From positions 1-64,000 of the forward strand of contig NZ_FNIJ01000019.1 in the NCBI RefSeq assembly GCF_900103845.1: 64,000 bases of DNA, written 5' to 3'. The stretch is from Pseudomonas jinjuensis. Lineage in GTDB: Bacteria > Pseudomonadota > Gammaproteobacteria > Pseudomonadales > Pseudomonadaceae. Made by a program: the position numbers and the translations under genes. Positions within the stretch are counted from its first letter, which is position 1; each line of letters opens with the position of its first letter. Shown piece after piece: positions 27,001 to 36,500 of this stretch. A model generated the notes under the pieces. That model did not search any database, was not told the origin of the DNA, and saw only the letters and a list, made by a program, of their open reading frames with translations.

Positions 27001-27282
27001 CAGGCGGCGCTGCAGCGGCACCGTGTCCTGGTCGCGCTTCTGGGTCGCCGCATCGCTCTGCTGGGCGATGCGCAGCAGGAAGCTTTCATGGTCGCGGATG
27101 TCGCCCATCAGCCGGCTGAAGTGGAAGCTGATCTTGTCCTTTTCCTCCTGGACCACCCGTGCCAGCGCCCAATAGCACGTGCCGACCAGCAGCAGCGCCA
27201 GGGACAGGGCGCACAGCAGGACGATGTTGAGGCGCAGCGAGGTGCTCGCCAGTTTGCGGATCGAACTGTTTTCAGGGTCCAT
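24049..27282 (-). CDS. RcsC/RocS-like hybrid sensor kinase with HPt domain
   Basis: The 1077-residue kinase comprises a membrane helix (about 15-40), periplasmic domain of about 290 residues, second helix (about 330-352), PAS domain, HisKA with His500 (MSHEIRTPLYG), HATPase (NNLLSNALKFT, DTGIGIS, GTGLGLSI), receiver with Asp899 (LLTDVNMP) and C-terminal HPt with His1025 (VVHRLRG). It is predicted to pass phosphate to the RcsB-like regulator downstream. From PAS to receiver it is closely similar to the other hybrid kinase of the locus, so one probably arose by duplication. A GTG at 27366 is an alternative start adding 28 residues; neither start has a strong ribosome-binding site. Confidence 0.88.
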   Translation of the reverse strand: MDPENSSIRKLASTSLRLNIVLLCALSLALLLVGTCYWALARVVQEEKDKISFHFSRLMGDIRDHESFLLRIAQQSDAATQKRDQDTVPLQRRLLMREGDLEIHEGREFSFSLPFTLATREHASPSELSGGPFSIGVMVANYYSSFWSTSAYPAPKTVLLNLTGDTSLAVPSLNSSPGHGGLARDTYLEVIGRILERLREKPPPRGDMRVHWGRAGAFYGNSQALLGHISVDLPDELWWENSPTRQLVAVTLLEMARINDFVRLLGQRFFTELALMEPGGEVVYGPAELLQGADEGMSLTRRGVLMKLGSLPDGGWVAVYRIDYESFFSYARWQLLGILAALFGCIGGGWYASHWYSRRVVLPARQAHSEIVESEVFSRAVIHTAPVALCVLRRDTREVLLQNRLAELWLGDAQEITRLSRDWDFSQLPEEAGGDICAVLGERYLYARFAPTRYHGEDVVLCAFNDITTHKDAQSALVEAKRSADAASEAKTLFLATMSHEIRTPLYGVLGTLELLGLTSLTRQQQEYLSTIQRSSSTLLQLISDILDVSKIEAGQMALEEVEFSPLELAEEVMRGHAAMAESKGLQLYSCLDAGLPGLLHGDAARIRQILNNLLSNALKFTDFGRVVLRLKVLERRNGQVELQWQVTDTGIGISQEQQRRLFEPFYQVHGHQHTIAGTGLGLSICWNLSQMLNGTLRVVSEVGLGSSFSLALRLEVVEERQVALDGVGLQEGSIYVRAPARELAAGFAAWVERWGAIGMVVEQLPEAPPPGAVLLDLLPEARIEPAWSGPRVCACHDGGYQPQAGEQGWRVSIHHLRGIGQALLLAQRGETVLAAEEEPAARLTRLGLRVLVAEDNPINQLLLKEQLEELGCTATIAANGQEALQHWAPGAFDVLLTDVNMPQMNGYELVRALRQRDARIPVIGVTANAMREEGERCMAVGMNAWLVKPMSLRTLHNGLRRVCDGIALPLVETPEAAAPLEDDERIEVSPKMRVLFVRTMREDIEKARTALQQGDLDGVRQVVHRLRGALAVVQAHALANACGVMEDTLIAERPGDALDAAVEALLERVEKALAAP

Positions 27283-27385
27283 AGGCGAAAGAATCCGGGC
27301 AATGCCGAACAGCACTGGGCTCCAGTGCTGACTGTAGATGTCGGAGAGCGGCCCGGCGACCGCCACAGGCAGGCGCGACGGCCAT

Positions 27386-28582
27386 TCAGTGCGGCCGGGC
27401 CGGGCGTTCCTCCATCAGCAACCGGGCGAACAACTGCGGCGCCACCGCCCCGGAGATCAGGAAGCCCTGGACGCGGTGGCAGCCCAGGCGGCGCAGCATG
27501 GCCAGTTCGCCGGCGCTTTCCACGCCTTCGGCCACCACCTCCAGCCCGATGTTCCGGCCCAGGCGGATGAGGCTTTCCAGGGCGGCGGCCAGGGTCTCGT
27601 CCTCGGCACAGCCATGCACCAGGGTGCGGTCGATCTTCAGCTCGGTGAAGGGTGTCGAGACCAGGTTGTAGAACGAGCTGTAGCCCCGGCTGAAGTCGTC
27701 CTGGGCCAGGCCGAAGCCCTTCATCCGCAGGCGGCAGGTACCCGCGTAATAGTTGCCGGGGTCGCTGGTGAAGCTGCATTCCAGCAGTTCGAAGACGATG
27801 CCGGCCGGCGCTCCGCGGCGCGCAATGACGAAATCGTGCAGGCGATCGGGCAGGCTGCGGTCATCCAGCAGGTGCGTCGGCAGGTTCACCGATACCGGCA
27901 CCCGGCAGCCCAGCTCGCCCCACTGCGCCTGGGCGCCAATGGACTGGTCGAGCATCGCCCAGAGCAGTTCCTCGTCCAGTCCGGCCGCTTCCAGTGCCGG
28001 CAGGAAAGTGGCGGGCAGCAGCGTGCCGTGCCGCGGGTGGTTCCAGCGCACCAGCGCCTCGGCGCCGACGATGCGGTCATCGGCCAGCGACTGCTTGGGC
28101 TGGAACCAGGCCTGGAACTGCCCGTCGCGCAGGGCCGACGACAGCTCCTCGCGGCTGAACTCCATGCGCTCGCCCGGCACCACGGGAGCGAACCGGTGCA
28201 CGCGGCTTTCCAGGCGCTCGATCAGGCGCCGGATGGACAGCGGCAGCGCCGGCTTGGCGATCAGGTCGACCACCGTGATGCCCTGCATCTTCGCCACCTG
28301 GCAGGCGCTGCCGAGCATCCGCCGCGGCGATGAACTCATCAGCGCCAGCGGCGGCGGCTCGCGCAGCTCGGACAACCGCTGGATCAGCTGGACGCCGTCC
28401 AGGCCGGGCATCATCAGGTCGCTCAGGACCAGGTCGAAATCACGCTCCTGCAGCCGCCGCAGGGCATCCTCGCCATCCTCGGCGGCCTCCAGGGAGCGCA
28501 CGCCGAGGTCGCGGAACAGGTTCAGCAGGTACTCGCGCTGAAAGGCCTGGTCTTCGACGATCAGGATTCGGTAGGGGAGCAT
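27386..28582 (-). CDS. PvrR/RocR-like response regulator with active EAL phosphodiesterase domain
   Basis: Protein of 398 residues: receiver domain with Asp55 (LVLSDLMMPG) joined to an EAL domain. Catalytic residues look intact: Glu175 in GAEALVRW, Asn233 in VSVNLP, Glu268 in FELLEC, Asp295-Asp296 in AQDDFSRGYSSF, Lys316 in ELKIDR, Glu352 in VVAEGVES and Gln372 in VQGF. No GGDEF or DNA-binding domain. Such proteins cleave cyclic di-GMP to pGpG; PvrR and RocR counteract activation of cup fimbriae. The ATG at 28582 overlaps the upstream kinase gene by 22 bases; a longer in-frame start lies within kinase coding sequence and is rejected. Confidence 0.92.
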   Translation of the reverse strand: MLPYRILIVEDQAFQREYLLNLFRDLGVRSLEAAEDGEDALRRLQERDFDLVLSDLMMPGLDGVQLIQRLSELREPPPLALMSSSPRRMLGSACQVAKMQGITVVDLIAKPALPLSIRRLIERLESRVHRFAPVVPGERMEFSREELSSALRDGQFQAWFQPKQSLADDRIVGAEALVRWNHPRHGTLLPATFLPALEAAGLDEELLWAMLDQSIGAQAQWGELGCRVPVSVNLPTHLLDDRSLPDRLHDFVIARRGAPAGIVFELLECSFTSDPGNYYAGTCRLRMKGFGLAQDDFSRGYSSFYNLVSTPFTELKIDRTLVHGCAEDETLAAALESLIRLGRNIGLEVVAEGVESAGELAMLRRLGCHRVQGFLISGAVAPQLFARLLMEERPARPH

Positions 28583-31404
28583 TCGCACGTCTCCTTCTGG
28601 ATGGATTTCAGGCGGCCGTAAAGGGACGGCAGATCGAGCGGCTTGAGCAGGCAGTCGTTCATGCCCGCCGCCAGGCAGCGCTCGACCTCCTCGCGCATCG
28701 CATTGGCGGTGGTACCGATCACCGGCACGCGGCAGCCCCGCTCGCGCAGGGCCCGGGCAAGCTGGTAGCCGTTCATGCCCGGCATGTTCACGTCGGTCAG
28801 GACCACGTCGAACGTGCCGGCCTGCCACAGGCGCAGCGCCTCCAGGCCATCGCAGGCCAGTTCGACGCTGCAGCCCAGTTCTTCCAGCTGGTCACGCAGG
28901 ATCAGCTGGTTGATCGGATTGTCCTCGGCAGCCAGCACGCGCAGACCCAGGCTGCGCTCGACCGGCGGCGCGTCACCATGGGCCTGCCCGGTGTCCTTGC
29001 AGCCCTGGGCCAGGGCGACGGCCTGGAACAGCCCCGCGACGCTGTAACGCCCCACCAGCCAGTCGCAGCCCTGGCGCTGCGGATAATCGTGGCCCTGGTC
29101 GGAAACGATCACCCGGCAACCCTGCCAGTCCGGCAGCGGATCGACGTCCTGGCCGCCGAAACGCACTTCCACCAGCACCGCCGCCTCCGCGTCCTCGATC
29201 AGGCAGCCAGAGCTCGCCACCAGCGCCCGTGCGCCCTGGCGGCCGAGCCAGCCGGCGATGCATTCGGAGAACTCGCGCACCGGCGAATGCACCCACACCG
29301 GTGTCGGGGCCAGCGTCGGCTCCATGTCTGCCGCGCCCGGGATCACCTGCAGCGGCAGGCTCAGGGTGAAGCTGCTGCCCAGGCCGACGTCGCTGACCAC
29401 CTGCAGCCGGCCGTTCATCAGGTTGCACAGGCGCTGGCAGATCGACAGGCCGAGGCCGGTACCGCCCACCATGCGGGAATGTTCGCCGCCCTGGTAGAAC
29501 GGGTCGAACAGATGGCGCTGTTCCTCGGGGGAAATGCCGATGCCGGTGTCGGCGACCTGCCAGAACAGCGTGACCCGGTCGCCATCGCGGCGCTCGGGAC
29601 GTACGCGCACCACGACGCGGCCGTTGTCGGTGAATTTCAGCGCATTGCTCAGCAGGTTGTTGAGAATCTGCCGGATGCGCGTGGCATCGCCACGCAGCAG
29701 GCCCGGCAGGTCCGGGCTGCAGCAGCCATACAGCTGCAGTCCCTTGTTGCGCGCCGCCGCCGCATAGGCCTGGAGGACATCCTGGACCAGCTCCAGCGGC
29801 GAGAACTCGACGAACTCCAGCCCCAACTGGCCGGCCTCGATCTTCGATACATCGAGCACGTCGCCGATCAGGTGCAGGAGCGTCGACGAGGAGTGCTGGA
29901 TGGCCTTCAGGTAGCCGGCCTGCTGCGCGTCCAGGGGAGTCCTGCCGAGCAGTTCGAGGGTGCCGAGCACACCATAGAGCGGCGTGCGGATTTCATGGCT
30001 CATGGTCGCCAGGAACAGCGTCTTCGCCGCGTTCGCCGCATCCGCCGTGAGCTTGGCCTCCGCCAGCGCGGCTTCCGTCTGCTTGCGCGCGCTGATGTCG
30101 CTGAAGGCGCAGAGCAGCACATCCTCGCCCTTGTAGCGGGTCGGCGCATAGCTCAGGTGGAGATGCCGCCCGCCGGCCATCTCCACCTCTTCCGAGGCGG
30201 CGCCGGACTCGCCGTCGAAGGCCCTGGCGATCCAGCCATGGCTCCAGCGCCGGCGCTGCTCGCCGTCGCCCAGCCACTGCAGGGCCAGGCGGTTCTCCAG
30301 GACCACCGCGCCGTCCTTGCGGCGCAGCACGCAGAGGCCCACCGGCGCGGTCTGGATCACCGCGCTGGAAAACGCCTCGCTGTCCACCAGCGCATCGAGG
30401 CGCCGCTGGTCCGGTTCGATCAGGCGCCGCTCGATGCGCCGGCACAGGCCGAACAGCATGCCGCCGACAGCCAGGCTGAGCAGCAGCGACAGCAGCAGGC
30501 GCGGCCACAACGGCTGCAGCAGGGTGGGCAGGTCGACGTAGCGGACCAGCGCCCACTCCGAGTTGCCCAGGTGCATCAGCAGGGCCAGGCGCCAGGAAAA
30601 CGGCCCCGACTGGCTGAAGGCGAAGGTGTCGTGCTGCCACAGCGCGCTGAACTGCGCACCCAGGCCGGGCGTCATCCGGTTGCCGAGAATCTCCCGATGC
30701 TGCCGGTCGAGCAGCAGGTAATCGCCGGCGGCGGGATTGTCGAAGGCGGCGACCAGGTCCGCATTGTCCAGCTCGAGTCCCAGCCAGCCGGCGTCCTGCT
30801 GCGCGGAAACCCGGATGAACAGATACAGGCGGCCCCTGGCATCGGCCGGATCGGCCAGCCAGCGCACCCCGCCCTCCTCCTTCGCGCTGCCGGGCTGGCG
30901 CAGGGCTTCGAACACCGCCGTGGGCAGCACCGGATTGAGCGCGGCCGAGTCGTACAGGCGCGATACCCTGATCGTCGGCCCGGGGGCGATGTACAGCAGG
31001 CTCAGGTTCTTCTCGCGCAACTCCCGCAGGTCGCGCCCGGAAAGGAACAGGCTGCTCCGTCCATCCGCATCGCCGAGGGCGAGGTTGACGTAGTCATGGG
31101 GCGGCAGGTTGCTGAGGTACGGCAGCGATACCGGCCTGTCGCCGCTGTCGAACATCACGCCACGGGCGAGGTGCTCCAGCAGCGACTCGCGCTGGTAGAG
31201 GAACAGCTGCGCCTCGTACATCGAGGCGTTCATCAGCCGGCGATGGCGCGACACCTCGCCGTTGAAGGACTCATTGAGAAAAAAGCTCTGCGTGGATACC
31301 AGGCCCAGCAGCAGCACGCAGGCGAACACGCGCAGCAGCTTGCGCAGCGCCTGCGGAGTGGAGAACGAGGTATCGAGGGGATATAGGAATAGTCGGAGCT
31401 TCAT
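28561..31404 (-). CDS. PvrS/RocS-like hybrid sensor kinase without HPt domain
   Basis: The 947-residue kinase comprises a membrane helix (about 22-42), a periplasmic sensor of about 250 residues, second helix (about 300-322), PAS domain, HisKA with His470 (MSHEIRTPLYG), HATPase (NNLLSNALKFT, GTGLGLSI) and receiver with Asp871 (VLTDVNMPGMNG). It ends shortly after the receiver, so it needs an HPt in trans; the HPt of the sister kinase is the obvious candidate. The periplasmic part differs strongly from that of the sister kinase, so the two probably sense different signals and feed one phosphorelay. First gene of the leftward regulatory operon, start at 31404. Confidence 0.88.
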   Translation of the reverse strand: MKLRLFLYPLDTSFSTPQALRKLLRVFACVLLLGLVSTQSFFLNESFNGEVSRHRRLMNASMYEAQLFLYQRESLLEHLARGVMFDSGDRPVSLPYLSNLPPHDYVNLALGDADGRSSLFLSGRDLRELREKNLSLLYIAPGPTIRVSRLYDSAALNPVLPTAVFEALRQPGSAKEEGGVRWLADPADARGRLYLFIRVSAQQDAGWLGLELDNADLVAAFDNPAAGDYLLLDRQHREILGNRMTPGLGAQFSALWQHDTFAFSQSGPFSWRLALLMHLGNSEWALVRYVDLPTLLQPLWPRLLLSLLLSLAVGGMLFGLCRRIERRLIEPDQRRLDALVDSEAFSSAVIQTAPVGLCVLRRKDGAVVLENRLALQWLGDGEQRRRWSHGWIARAFDGESGAASEEVEMAGGRHLHLSYAPTRYKGEDVLLCAFSDISARKQTEAALAEAKLTADAANAAKTLFLATMSHEIRTPLYGVLGTLELLGRTPLDAQQAGYLKAIQHSSSTLLHLIGDVLDVSKIEAGQLGLEFVEFSPLELVQDVLQAYAAAARNKGLQLYGCCSPDLPGLLRGDATRIRQILNNLLSNALKFTDNGRVVVRVRPERRDGDRVTLFWQVADTGIGISPEEQRHLFDPFYQGGEHSRMVGGTGLGLSICQRLCNLMNGRLQVVSDVGLGSSFTLSLPLQVIPGAADMEPTLAPTPVWVHSPVREFSECIAGWLGRQGARALVASSGCLIEDAEAAVLVEVRFGGQDVDPLPDWQGCRVIVSDQGHDYPQRQGCDWLVGRYSVAGLFQAVALAQGCKDTGQAHGDAPPVERSLGLRVLAAEDNPINQLILRDQLEELGCSVELACDGLEALRLWQAGTFDVVLTDVNMPGMNGYQLARALRERGCRVPVIGTTANAMREEVERCLAAGMNDCLLKPLDLPSLYGRLKSIQKETCECSPTES

Positions 31405-31565
31405 GGCCGACAGCCTGACGAACCGCCCGGCCTTATCCCATAAGACAATTCTAAAAAGCCACCTGACCGCCCCGGATTGGCATGAAAGATGACGACCGGC
31501 TGACTGCCGCTGTGCTCATGCAGGCGAGCCTGGGCGGATCGCCTGCATGCCGGCGCCTGCCGGGG

Positions 31566-33572
31566 TCAGCCCTCCAGCAATCCGCTCGCCCGCTGCACCC
31601 GCCGCTCGATGGCCGGTTCCAGCACCCGTCCGCCGCTGCTGGCGAGGGTGAACCAGTCGCGGGCGCGGGTGATGCCGGTGTAGACCAGCTCGCGGGTGAG
31701 GATGGGGTTGAGGCTGTCCGGCAACAGCAGCGCGGCGTGGGTGAATTCCGAGCCCTGGGACTTGTGCACGGTCATGGCGAACACCGTCTCCACCGCCTGC
31801 AGGCGGCTGGGCAGGATCCAGCGGATGTCGCGGGTGCCGTCGCCGGCCGGGAAGGCCACGCGCGGCACCAGCTTCGTCACGCCATCGACCGTCTGCGGCA
31901 GCGCCAGGGTGATGCCGATGTCGCCGTTCATCAGGCCGAGGCCATAGTCGTTGCGGGTGACCAGCACCGGGCGGCCGGGGAACCAGCCGTGGGCGCTGGG
32001 GATAAGTCCATCGCTGTGCAACAGCCCGGCGATCCGCTGGTTCAGCCCTTCCACGCCCCAGGGTCCGCGGCGCAGGGCGCAGAGCAGCTGGAACTGGCCG
32101 TGGGCGTCGAGCACCGCCCGCGCCCACTTGTCGAATGCCTCCTGGCCGGCATCCGCCGCCGGGCGTTTCTCGACGATCTGCAGGTAGTGCCGGTAGCCGA
32201 CCGGCCCGAACATGTCGCCGCCGCGCCCGCCGTCGATCACCAGGTCGCGCAGCACGCGGGAATCCCGCGCATCCACGCTGAGCCGCGCCAGATCGGGGTA
32301 AGCGTTCTTCCATACCGCCTTCAGCGCCGCCACGTCGCCGGCATTCACCGCCTCGGCGAGCTGGCCGATGCCGCTGTCGGAGCGGAAGCGGTGGCTGTGG
32401 CGGAGCATGGCGACCGCCTGGTCCAGCGGCGTGCCGGCCGCGTCGAGCAGCGCGGCGTCGATGCGTTCGCCGGTGACCTGCTCCAGCCAGTCGCGGGTCG
32501 CCGGCCGGTAGTGGCCTTCGCGGGCGCGGCTGCACAGTTCGCCGAGCACCGCGCCGGCTTCCACCGAGGCGAGCTGGTCCTTGTCGCCGAGCAGGATCAG
32601 CCGGGCGCGCGGCGGCAGCGCGGCGAGCAGCGAGGCCATCATTTCCAGGTCAACCATCGAGGCCTCGTCCACCACCAGCAGGTCCAGCGCCAGCGGGTTG
32701 CCGGCGTGGTGGCGGAACTGGCGGCTGTCCGGGCGGCTGCCGAGCAGGCGGTGAAGGGTGGTGACCTCTTTTGGAATGGCTTCTCGCGCCGCTTCACCAT
32801 TGGGGAGCGCGGAAAGATCGAGACGATCCACTGCTCCGGCGATGGATTCGTTCAACCGCGCAGCCGCCTTGCCGGTGGGCGCGGCCAGGCGGATGCGCAG
32901 CGGCCTGCCGCCGTCGAGCGCGAGGCTCTGCAGCAGCGCCAGCAGGCGCACCACCGTGGTGGTCTTGCCAGTGCCGGGGCCGCCGGTGACGATGCCGAAG
33001 GCGTTGCCGGCCATCAGTGCGCAGGCCAGCTTCTGCCAGTCGGTGGGCGCATCCGGCCTCGCCGGGAACAGCGCGTCCAGCGCCTGGCGCAGCGGCGCTT
33101 CCGGCAGCGCGCGGCGCAGTTCCTCGCCGCGCTGCAGGCGCGCGTCGATGCCGGCGCGCACGTCGCGTTCGTACTGCCAGTAGCGGCGCAGGTAGAGGCG
33201 CCGGCCGGACAGCACCAGCGGCGTATTGCCGGGGCCGTTGCCGACCAGTCGCCCGTCGTTCAGCGCAGCCTGCCAACCGGCGAGATCGACGGGATCGAGC
33301 AGCGCGCCGGGCAGGGTCGGAGCATCCTTCTCGTTCTCCCCTTCCGGCGGCAGCGACAGGGCGAAGCGGCTGTCGGCCAGGGTCGCGGCGAGGTCGAGGC
33401 AGACGTGGCCGCGGCCGAGCTGGTGGCTGGCCAGCGCGGCGGCGAGGATCAGCAGCGGATCGGCATCCGCCGCCTGTTCGACGAGGAAGGCGGCGAAGGC
33501 GCGGTCCAGTTCGCGCAGCCAGCCGCGCGCGGACCACTGGCCGAGCAGGTCGAGCATTTCCCTTGCGTTCAT
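31566..33572 (-). CDS. recD: Exodeoxyribonuclease V subunit alpha, RecD
   Basis: The 668-residue RecD is the 5'-3' helicase subunit of RecBCD. Superfamily-1 motifs are clear: Walker A GGPGTGKTTT, motif II VVDEASMVDLEMM, motif III LILLGDKDQLASV, and late motifs VFAMTVHKSQGSEF and YTGITRARDW. The start at 33572 overlaps the recB stop by 4 bases. With RecB and RecC it repairs double-strand breaks and degrades foreign linear DNA. It is the last gene of the recC-recB-recD operon; the fimbrial regulatory operon begins 161 bases downstream. Confidence 0.96.
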   Translation of the reverse strand: MNAREMLDLLGQWSARGWLRELDRAFAAFLVEQAADADPLLILAAALASHQLGRGHVCLDLAATLADSRFALSLPPEGENEKDAPTLPGALLDPVDLAGWQAALNDGRLVGNGPGNTPLVLSGRRLYLRRYWQYERDVRAGIDARLQRGEELRRALPEAPLRQALDALFPARPDAPTDWQKLACALMAGNAFGIVTGGPGTGKTTTVVRLLALLQSLALDGGRPLRIRLAAPTGKAAARLNESIAGAVDRLDLSALPNGEAAREAIPKEVTTLHRLLGSRPDSRQFRHHAGNPLALDLLVVDEASMVDLEMMASLLAALPPRARLILLGDKDQLASVEAGAVLGELCSRAREGHYRPATRDWLEQVTGERIDAALLDAAGTPLDQAVAMLRHSHRFRSDSGIGQLAEAVNAGDVAALKAVWKNAYPDLARLSVDARDSRVLRDLVIDGGRGGDMFGPVGYRHYLQIVEKRPAADAGQEAFDKWARAVLDAHGQFQLLCALRRGPWGVEGLNQRIAGLLHSDGLIPSAHGWFPGRPVLVTRNDYGLGLMNGDIGITLALPQTVDGVTKLVPRVAFPAGDGTRDIRWILPSRLQAVETVFAMTVHKSQGSEFTHAALLLPDSLNPILTRELVYTGITRARDWFTLASSGGRVLEPAIERRVQRASGLLEG

Positions 33573-36500
33573 GCCGGCACCTCATTCCCCGGGGTTACAG
33601 CACGGAACAGCGCATCCAGTTCGTCCATCAGTTCCCTCGGCGGCTTCTCCCAGTGCAGGCCCTGGGTCGCCGCCTGGCTGCCGCGCAGGAACAGGTAGAT
33701 GGCGCCGCCGACGTGGCGGTCGTAGTCGTAGTCGGCCAGCCGCGCCTGCAGCAGGCGGTGCAGGGCGAACAGGTAGAGCAGGTATTGCAGGTCGTAGCGG
33801 TGCGCCAGCAGCGCGCCGCGAATCGCCTCGCGGTCGTAGGCGGCCTCGTCGGCGCCCAGCCAGTTGGATTTGTAGTCCGCCACGTAGTAGCGCCCCTCGT
33901 GTTCGAACACCAGGTCGATGAAGCCCTTGAGCATGCCGTTCAACTGGTTCTCCTGCAGCGCCGGCCGCGCCACGCCGCCCAGGGTGTACTGGCGCGCCAG
34001 GGCGTCGAGGCGGCGGCTGTCGACCTGCCGGGTGGCGAACCAGAACTCCATTTCCTTCTGGTAGCTGGCGAGGCCGGCCAGTTGCACGGGCGCCGCGCCG
34101 GGCAGCAGGAAATCGGTGCGCAGCAGGCGCTGTAGCCAGTCGCTCAGCGGATCGATCCACTCCTCCCAGCCGCGCAGCCGGCAACGCCGGGCAACCTGGT
34201 CGCGAATCCGCTCGGCGTTCACTTCGGCGAAGCCTTCGTCGGCCACCCATTCCAGCAGACCATGCAGGAAGCTGCCGGGACTGGAGCCGCGCGGGAAGGC
34301 GTGCAGGCTGCCCGGCGCCGGCAGCGCTTCGGCCTCGCGGGGCGTTTCCAGCACGCTTTCGCGCAGCAGGTCCTCGCCGGCGCTGGTGGGCTCGTCGGCG
34401 GCGGGCGGCGGCAGGATTTCGCCCTCGTCGCCTTCCACCGCCAGCGCGGCCAGCGCCGAGTAGCTGGCGATCCACCATTTCTCCGCCACGCGCCGCTGCG
34501 GCTCGCGGGCATTGCCCAGCTCGCCGGCGGCTTCGGCGATATAGGGCTGGTCGTCTGCATCGGGCGCGGGAGCCACGGCGATGGCCGGGCAATCGACCTG
34601 CAACTCCGCCAGCCGCGCGGGGACATCCGCCACCGCCAGCGCCGCGCCGCCGCCGAGCAGGTAGCCGATGGCGCCCTTGTGCAGCTCGGGGCTTTTGCTG
34701 TTGCTCATCACCAGCGGCGCCATGCCCAGCCACACGGCGTGCCGCGCGCGGGTCAGGGCCACGTAGAGCAGGCGCATGTCCTCGGAGAGGCGCTCGTCGT
34801 TGGCCTGCAGGTAGGCGGCCTTGGCCAGTTCCTTGTCGCGGGCCAGCTCCACCACGCGCGCATCGCCGTCCTGGAAGCTCGGCGGCGTCGCACTCTTGCC
34901 GTCCAGCTCGCGCCAGCTGCAGATGAACGGCAGCAGCACCAGCGGATATTCCAGGCCCTTGGACTTGTGGATGGTCACCACCTTGATCAGGTCGGCGTCG
35001 CTTTCCAGGCGAAGGATTTCCTCGCTGGAAGGATTCTCCAGCTGCTCGGCCAGCACCCGCAGCAGCGCGTGCTCGCCGTCCAGTTCCACCGCCTCGCGCT
35101 GCAGCCATTCGGCCAGGTGCAGCAGGTTGGTCAGGCTGCGTTCCCCGTCCGGCTGGCGCAGCAGGCGCGCCGGCAGGGCGAAGTCGGCGAGCAGCCGGCG
35201 CAACATCGGCAGCACGCCCTGCTGCTGCCATTGCAGGCGGTATTCGCGGAAGCGCAGCACGGTGTCTTCCCAGAAGCGCTCGTCCTGGTTCAGCCGCTCC
35301 AAAGTCTGCCAGTCGAGATCGAGGCTGCGGGTCGCCAGCGCGGCGCGCAGCAGGGCGTCGTCGCCGGGATCGGCGCAGGAGCGCAGCCAGTGCAGCAGGT
35401 CGCGGGCTTCCTGGCTGTCGAACACCGAGTCGCGGTCGGACAGGTAGACGCTGGCCAGCCGCCGCGCCGCCAGCTCGCCGCGGATCGCCTCGGCCTCGCT
35501 GCGGCCGCGCACGAGGATGGCGATATCCGCCGGGCGCAGCGCGCGCCACTCGCCATCCTTGCGGAAGCCGGCGCGATACTGTTGCGCCAGCGTCAGCCAG
35601 TCGCGGATGGCGCTGGCGCAGCGCGCGGCCATTTCCTTGCGGTAGTAGGTGGAGCCGACCACCTCGCCGTCTTTTTCCAGGGTCCAGAAGGTCATGGCCG
35701 GCAGCGGCTGGCCGTCGATCAGCAGCGTTTCCGCGCGGCCGTTGGCCTTCACGCCATGGAAGGGCACCGGGTTGTCGCCCGCTTCATCGGCGAAGCGGAA
35801 GGCGCCGCGCCCGTGCTTCTCGGCGAAGGCGAAGCAGCGGTTCGCCGCGGCCACCATGTCCAGCGTCGAGCGGTAGTTGGTGCCCAGGGTGTAGTGGCGC
35901 CCGGCGGTGGCGGCGCGGGCGCGCAGATAGGTGTGGATATCGGCTCCGCGGAAGGCGTAGATCGCCTGCTTGGGGTCGCCGATCAGGAACAGGCCGAGGT
36001 CCTGCGTGTTCTCGGCGATGCGGTAGATACGCTCGAAGATGCGGTACTGCAGCGGGTCGGTGTCCTGGAATTCGTCGATCAGCGCCACCGGGAACTGCTC
36101 GCGGATGCGCTGGGCCAGATGCTCGCCGCCGGGGCCGGCCAGGGCGCGGTCGAGGCGCAGCAGCAGGTCGTCGAAACCGAGTTCGGCGCGGCGCTGCTTC
36201 TCCGCTTCCAGCGCCGCGCGCACCTCGCCGAGGGCGTGCAGCAGCAGGCTGGGGGCGATGTCCGGGCAATCTCCGTCAAGGTCCAGCAGGGCATCGATGG
36301 CCTGCAGCGCGGTGTGCGCGGGCACCTCGGCCTTGCCCTTCAGCCTGATCCGCGTCTGGCCGAACTTGCCGAGATTGTCCGGCGCCGCGCCGCCCTCGCT
36401 CCAGGCGGCCAGGGCTTCCAGCCAGCCGGCGAAAATGGCGTCGTCGTCCTTGCCGCGATAGCTGTTGCCATTGAGGTTGGGGCGCAACTCCTGCAGCAGC

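Noticed and set aside
24172-27570. Long open frame (1132 codons) opposite the HPt hybrid kinase
   Set aside because: Antisense shadow of a gene with complete kinase motifs; no ribosome-binding site or recognisable domain. The same holds for the long frames opposite recB, recC and the second kinase.
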